Source: Clostridia bacterium (GTDB lineage: Bacteria > Bacillota > Clostridia > Oscillospirales > CAG-272). Taken from it: a DNA stretch of 64,000 nucleotides. The position numbers were made by a program, and so were the translations under genes. Location: the NCBI GenBank assembly GCA_017621755.1, contig JAGASL010000035.1, forward strand, positions 37,922 to 101,921, given 5' to 3'. A model generated the notes under the pieces. That model made no database searches and was not told the DNA's origin. It worked only from the letters and a program-made list of their open reading frames with translations. Position 1 is the first letter of the stretch; the number at the start of each line of letters is the position of its first letter. Shown one piece after another: positions 62,701-64,000 of the stretch.

Positions 62701-63206
62701 GCAGCATTGGTATTGGTAAGACCGCGGTACGTATTCTGACCCATCAGCGGCGTGCCGCCCCAAATGCTGGAGCCACCCTTGCCGCCGTTTGCATTGGCGC
62801 TGGCAATGTAAGCATCCAGTGCTGCCTTGTAGGCGGTATCGGTGGTGATCCAGGTAACGTCATGCGTGTTATCGTTCTTATCCTGGCAGTAGAAGGCAAT
62901 ACGAGAGAATGCCTCAAACGTGCCGGTGGCGGGATCATACTCACCAGCCTTCCAGGCAGCGTCGCCCTGGTTGAAGGCAAAGGTCTCGGGCAGCTCAAGC
63001 CATGCCTTGTAGGCAGCATCGTCTGCGTAACCAGCCTCCTTAAAGAGCGTTTCGGATACAGTTTTGGTAAAGCCGTCACTTGCATCTTTATAGCTAAAGA
63101 TCTTGTTCGCAGCTCCACCCTCCTCGGCCATCACAGGCAGCAGCAGCGCAGGAACTGCGGTGATGAGCATGCAAAGCACGAGGAAAAAGCTAAGGAACTT
63201 TTTCAT
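59793..63206 (-). CDS. Secreted multimodular protein, paralogue C (extra N-terminal module)
   Basis: 1137 residues, signal peptide MKKFLSFFLVLCMLITAVPA with cleavage likely near 27. It carries three VN-x-x-x-VWP modules instead of two: VNGEAVWP near 202, VNDQPVWP near 478 and VNGEKVWP near 762. The first two share a preceding block with F-x-x-FSRI and IWGG, so one probably arose by internal duplication. Ca-loop-like GWDSNGDGKAD is near 583. The C-terminal part (852-1137) includes LNYGANAQSLFGYKVED and the block shared with B and D. AGGAAGGA precedes the ATG. Function unknown. Confidence 0.84.
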   Translation of the reverse strand: MKKFLSFFLVLCMLITAVPALLLPVMAEEGGAANKIFSYKDASDGFTKTVSETLFKEAGYADDAAYKAWLELPETFAFNQGDAAWKAGEYDPATGTFEAFSRIAFYCQDKNDNTHDVTWITTDTAYKAALDAYIASANANGGKGGSSIWGGTPLMGQNTYRGLTNTNAAKAVAFVFTAEEEGYYMPFIQGDIVDGGASGHKYAILVNGEAVWPLGASATDYSTWYATSGSTTIAEADINRIIGEMMEPVELYEGDKVYFVVQNSGMPTLFTPALEQQPAPEPVKFSFAEEFKVSYNISEVYKMKGAYDAAAGTGLADSADVFATSEEYLAWLLADDTFKITQESNWRVGQYQLGGTFTPFSRILFMAADINGNEHDENWASTEEIYKNLATKYVNGESSNIWGGAPLWHLHAGAAYKFEAGIDQNANVIKPGGLTTSGSGFISAIQYTVAEGGNYGISFTKFEHLLDSSHKIAIMVNDQPVWPGSATADKTDGWFNINSSSTTLESILAEVEPISFSASAGDTVSFCVAGAGNAVFMEPVLVQKPGGAIYLTLSDAYGSNTKSIKTRPGSTITLPKYQGDLIFFGWDSNGDGKADIADEGQFTIGEENAVLSAVVMQPSLWYENRPVWGADETVHFSGGWVAGAYEKATMTFSPYAYNVGGGIFIAPYSNGPWGATGGGFYVQQRECCFVVTGCVDPEILADTPYARPDDEIGSYIQSIQKTVDYNGTAQIDFNQFKISRELGANAGTECPVAGGMAIYVNGEKVWPLDTENEYFHFVSEEVYTDSVTRNIDFKLNMTKAGTWPFPLSVDVEMGDVIDIRYVQGTKDNWMLYSEPKVTFTELAETPTVGATSVDIAKDFTLNVYADILAKAEGTTVAMEYWTAEPTAEQLAAGGTDMGAAVQQGNLYKFAYAGLTAKQMTDVIYVRPYTVNEAGDKNYGIVVPVSIKAYAMAAMGQSEALDNLLVAMLNYGANAQSLFGYKVEDAANADLSEEQKRATADMSSLADVYNNEDGANKIKNVSLIMGTDIGMKYMIDSVEGATTYELEVSKNADFSDSTKIAMEAVWEGKEQKAIYNISFAELGDTFYVRAVVDGEAGATLTYSVDSYVIRISESCSDGLYFAAMSLAYLGQMIEAYTA

Positions 63207-63257
63207 GTTTTTGCTTCCTTCCTAAAAAATTTGTAGGTATAAAACCTTACTGGAAAT

Positions 63258-63286
63258 ATTTTAACACACGAACAGCAGAAAGTCAA
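63258..63286 (-). promoter_or_regulatory. Promoter of surface unit C
   Basis: Leftward TTGACT (63286-63281), 17-base spacer, TAAAAT (63263-63258). Confidence 0.8.
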
Positions 63287-63366
63287 CCGTCTTATGAAAT
63301 TTTCAGCATTTTTATCAGTGTCCTTCCGTTCTTTTTGTGAAAAACGACAAAAACGCTGATAAAAAA

Positions 63367-63396
63367 GCAGCCCGTGCGCTGCTGCGCACGGGCTGC
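63367..63396 (-). terminator. Terminator of surface unit D
   Basis: Thirteen-bp perfect stem GCAGCCCGTGCGC/GCGCACGGGCTGC, loop of four, followed leftward by TTTTTT. Confidence 0.9.
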
Positions 63397-63406
63397 CGGG
63401 TCACGA

Positions 63407-63550
63407 TCAGATATTGGAGATATTGTCAACCACGAGGTTTTCGTTGTCCACGTAGTCCTTATCGGTCTCGTTTTCATCCGAGCCCATCAGAATATCCCAT
63501 GCCTCAAAGGAGGCGATGGCCCATTCGGGTCTGTTATATTTCTTCATCAT
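63407..63550 (-). CDS. Conserved 47-residue acidic peptide, copy D
   Basis: Identical in sequence to copy C (MMKKYNRPEWAIASFEAWDI at the start, acidic DENETDKDYVDNEN in the middle). It lies 15 bases after the stop of the partial large protein D. AAAGGGG precedes a run of three ATG codons (63553, 63550, 63547). Fourth occurrence of the same large-protein/peptide pairing. Confidence 0.85.
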   Translation of the reverse strand: MMKKYNRPEWAIASFEAWDILMGSDENETDKDYVDNENLVVDNISNI

Positions 63551-63565
63551 CATTACCCCTTTCAA

Positions 63566-64000
63566 TCAAGCGGTATAGGCCTCAAGCATCTGGCCAAGGT
63601 GAGCAAGAGACATAATGGAGAAGTACAGGCCGTCGCTGCAGCTTGCGCTGATACGCAGCGCGTAGGAGTTTACGCTGTAGGTCAGGGTCGCGCCTGCCTC
63701 ACCGTCTACTACGGCACGAACGTAGAAGGTATCGCCCAGTTCTGCAAAGCTGATATTGTAGATAGCCTTCTGCTCCTTGCCCTCCCAAACGGCCTCCATT
63801 GCGATCTTGGTAGAATCGCTGAAGTCGGCATTCTTGGAAACCTCGAGCTCGTAGGTGGTAGCACCCTCTACAGAGTCGATCATGTACTTCATACCGATAT
63901 CGGTACCCATGATCAGGCTTACGTTCTTGATCTTGTTGGCGCCATCCTCGTTGTTATAAACGTCGGTCATGGCTGCGATATCAGCCGTGGCGCGCTTCTG
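63566..64000 (-). CDS. Secreted multimodular protein, paralogue D (C-terminus only)
   Basis: The last 144 codons of a fourth paralogue; its start lies beyond the right edge. The frame is open to base 64000, where it reads QKRATADIAAMTDVYNNEDG, matching the same point in B and C. The following 90 residues are identical to B and C, then it diverges at the end (SYALRISASCSDGLYFSIMS). Signal peptide and modules are presumed, not seen. The in-frame ATG at 63970 is internal, not a start. Confidence 0.82.
   Translation of the reverse strand, partial: QKRATADIAAMTDVYNNEDGANKIKNVSLIMGTDIGMKYMIDSVEGATTYELEVSKNADFSDSTKIAMEAVWEGKEQKAIYNISFAELGDTFYVRAVVDGEAGATLTYSVNSYALRISASCSDGLYFSIMSLAHLGQMLEAYTA

Noticed and set aside
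59628..63236. A 1202-codon open frame on the plus strand opposite paralogue C
   Set aside because: It mirrors the coding strand of a protein with signal peptide, modules and paralogues. It has no ribosome site, and its translation resembles the similar frame opposite paralogue B only because those genes are related. It arises from high G+C third positions.
53657..63550. Lasso-peptide cluster
   Set aside because: The Tyr-x-x-Pro start is suggestive, but no lasso cyclase, RRE or peptidase B genes lie in the window and no Gly/Cys/Ser core start follows a Thr at the expected site.
63566..63970. A short independent gene starting at the ATG at 63970
   Set aside because: The frame continues to the window edge and matches the internal sequence of paralogues B and C there, so this ATG is an internal Met.

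Overview
The window reads as chromosome of an anaerobic, gut-type Bacillota, most likely class Clostridia (Oscillospiraceae-like). This rests on three things. The regulation is Gram-positive throughout: two T-boxes, a tandem glycine riboswitch, consensus TTGACW-17-TATAAT promoters, strong Shine-Dalgarno sites and many perfect intrinsic terminators. HisG is the short form with a separate HisZ. The TCA entry enzyme looks like a Re-citrate synthase of the Clostridium kluyveri type. No rRNA, tRNA, CRISPR array, prophage or complete insertion sequence was seen.

Layout. (1) 1-4093, minus: a yerC-hisZ-hisG-hisD-hisC histidine operon, hisC cut by the left edge. Its promoter carries a clear operator and faces away from the ilvE promoter. 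(2) 4311-18439, plus: ilvE, then one long leucine T-box operon leuA-ilvB-ilvN-ilvC-ilvD-leuC-leuD-leuB-(AAA+ ATPase)-ilvA-ridA-(DUF2500), which encodes the whole isoleucine/valine/leucine pathway. (3) 18470-26987: sugar use, with an RpiR regulator divergent from a GH127-like/TIM-barrel isomerase/rhamnulose-phosphate aldolase operon, then a HAD phosphatase, an AraC regulator, an EamA transporter and a Gfo/Idh/MocA oxidoreductase. (4) 27031-33645, minus: a MATE exporter, and a four-gene unit (citrate synthase, GntR regulator, aconitase, isocitrate dehydrogenase) that should make 2-oxoglutarate. (5) 33834-35674, plus: tandem glycine riboswitch and an alanine/glycine symporter. (6) 35721-42164: a sialic-acid/galactoside operon (two sialidase-like proteins, NanA, GH36) opposite an AraC regulator and an EEP-family hydrolase, whose promoters face each other across a 16-bp palindrome. 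(7) 42220-48533: an S24/S26-type peptidase, a lipoprotein, valS (valine T-box) with a threonine aldolase, and thiI.

(8) 48591-64000, minus: a surface-protein locus. A 1600-residue membrane-anchored protein is followed by four tandem units, each a large secreted multimodular protein with a 46-47 residue peptide gene 15-17 bases downstream. The last unit runs off the right edge. The peptides are almost identical, as are the C-terminal parts of the last three large proteins, while the N-terminal parts vary. A 361-bp element with 30-bp terminal inverted repeats and an internal hairpin array lies right after the second peptide gene. This locus is the best candidate for an undescribed system.
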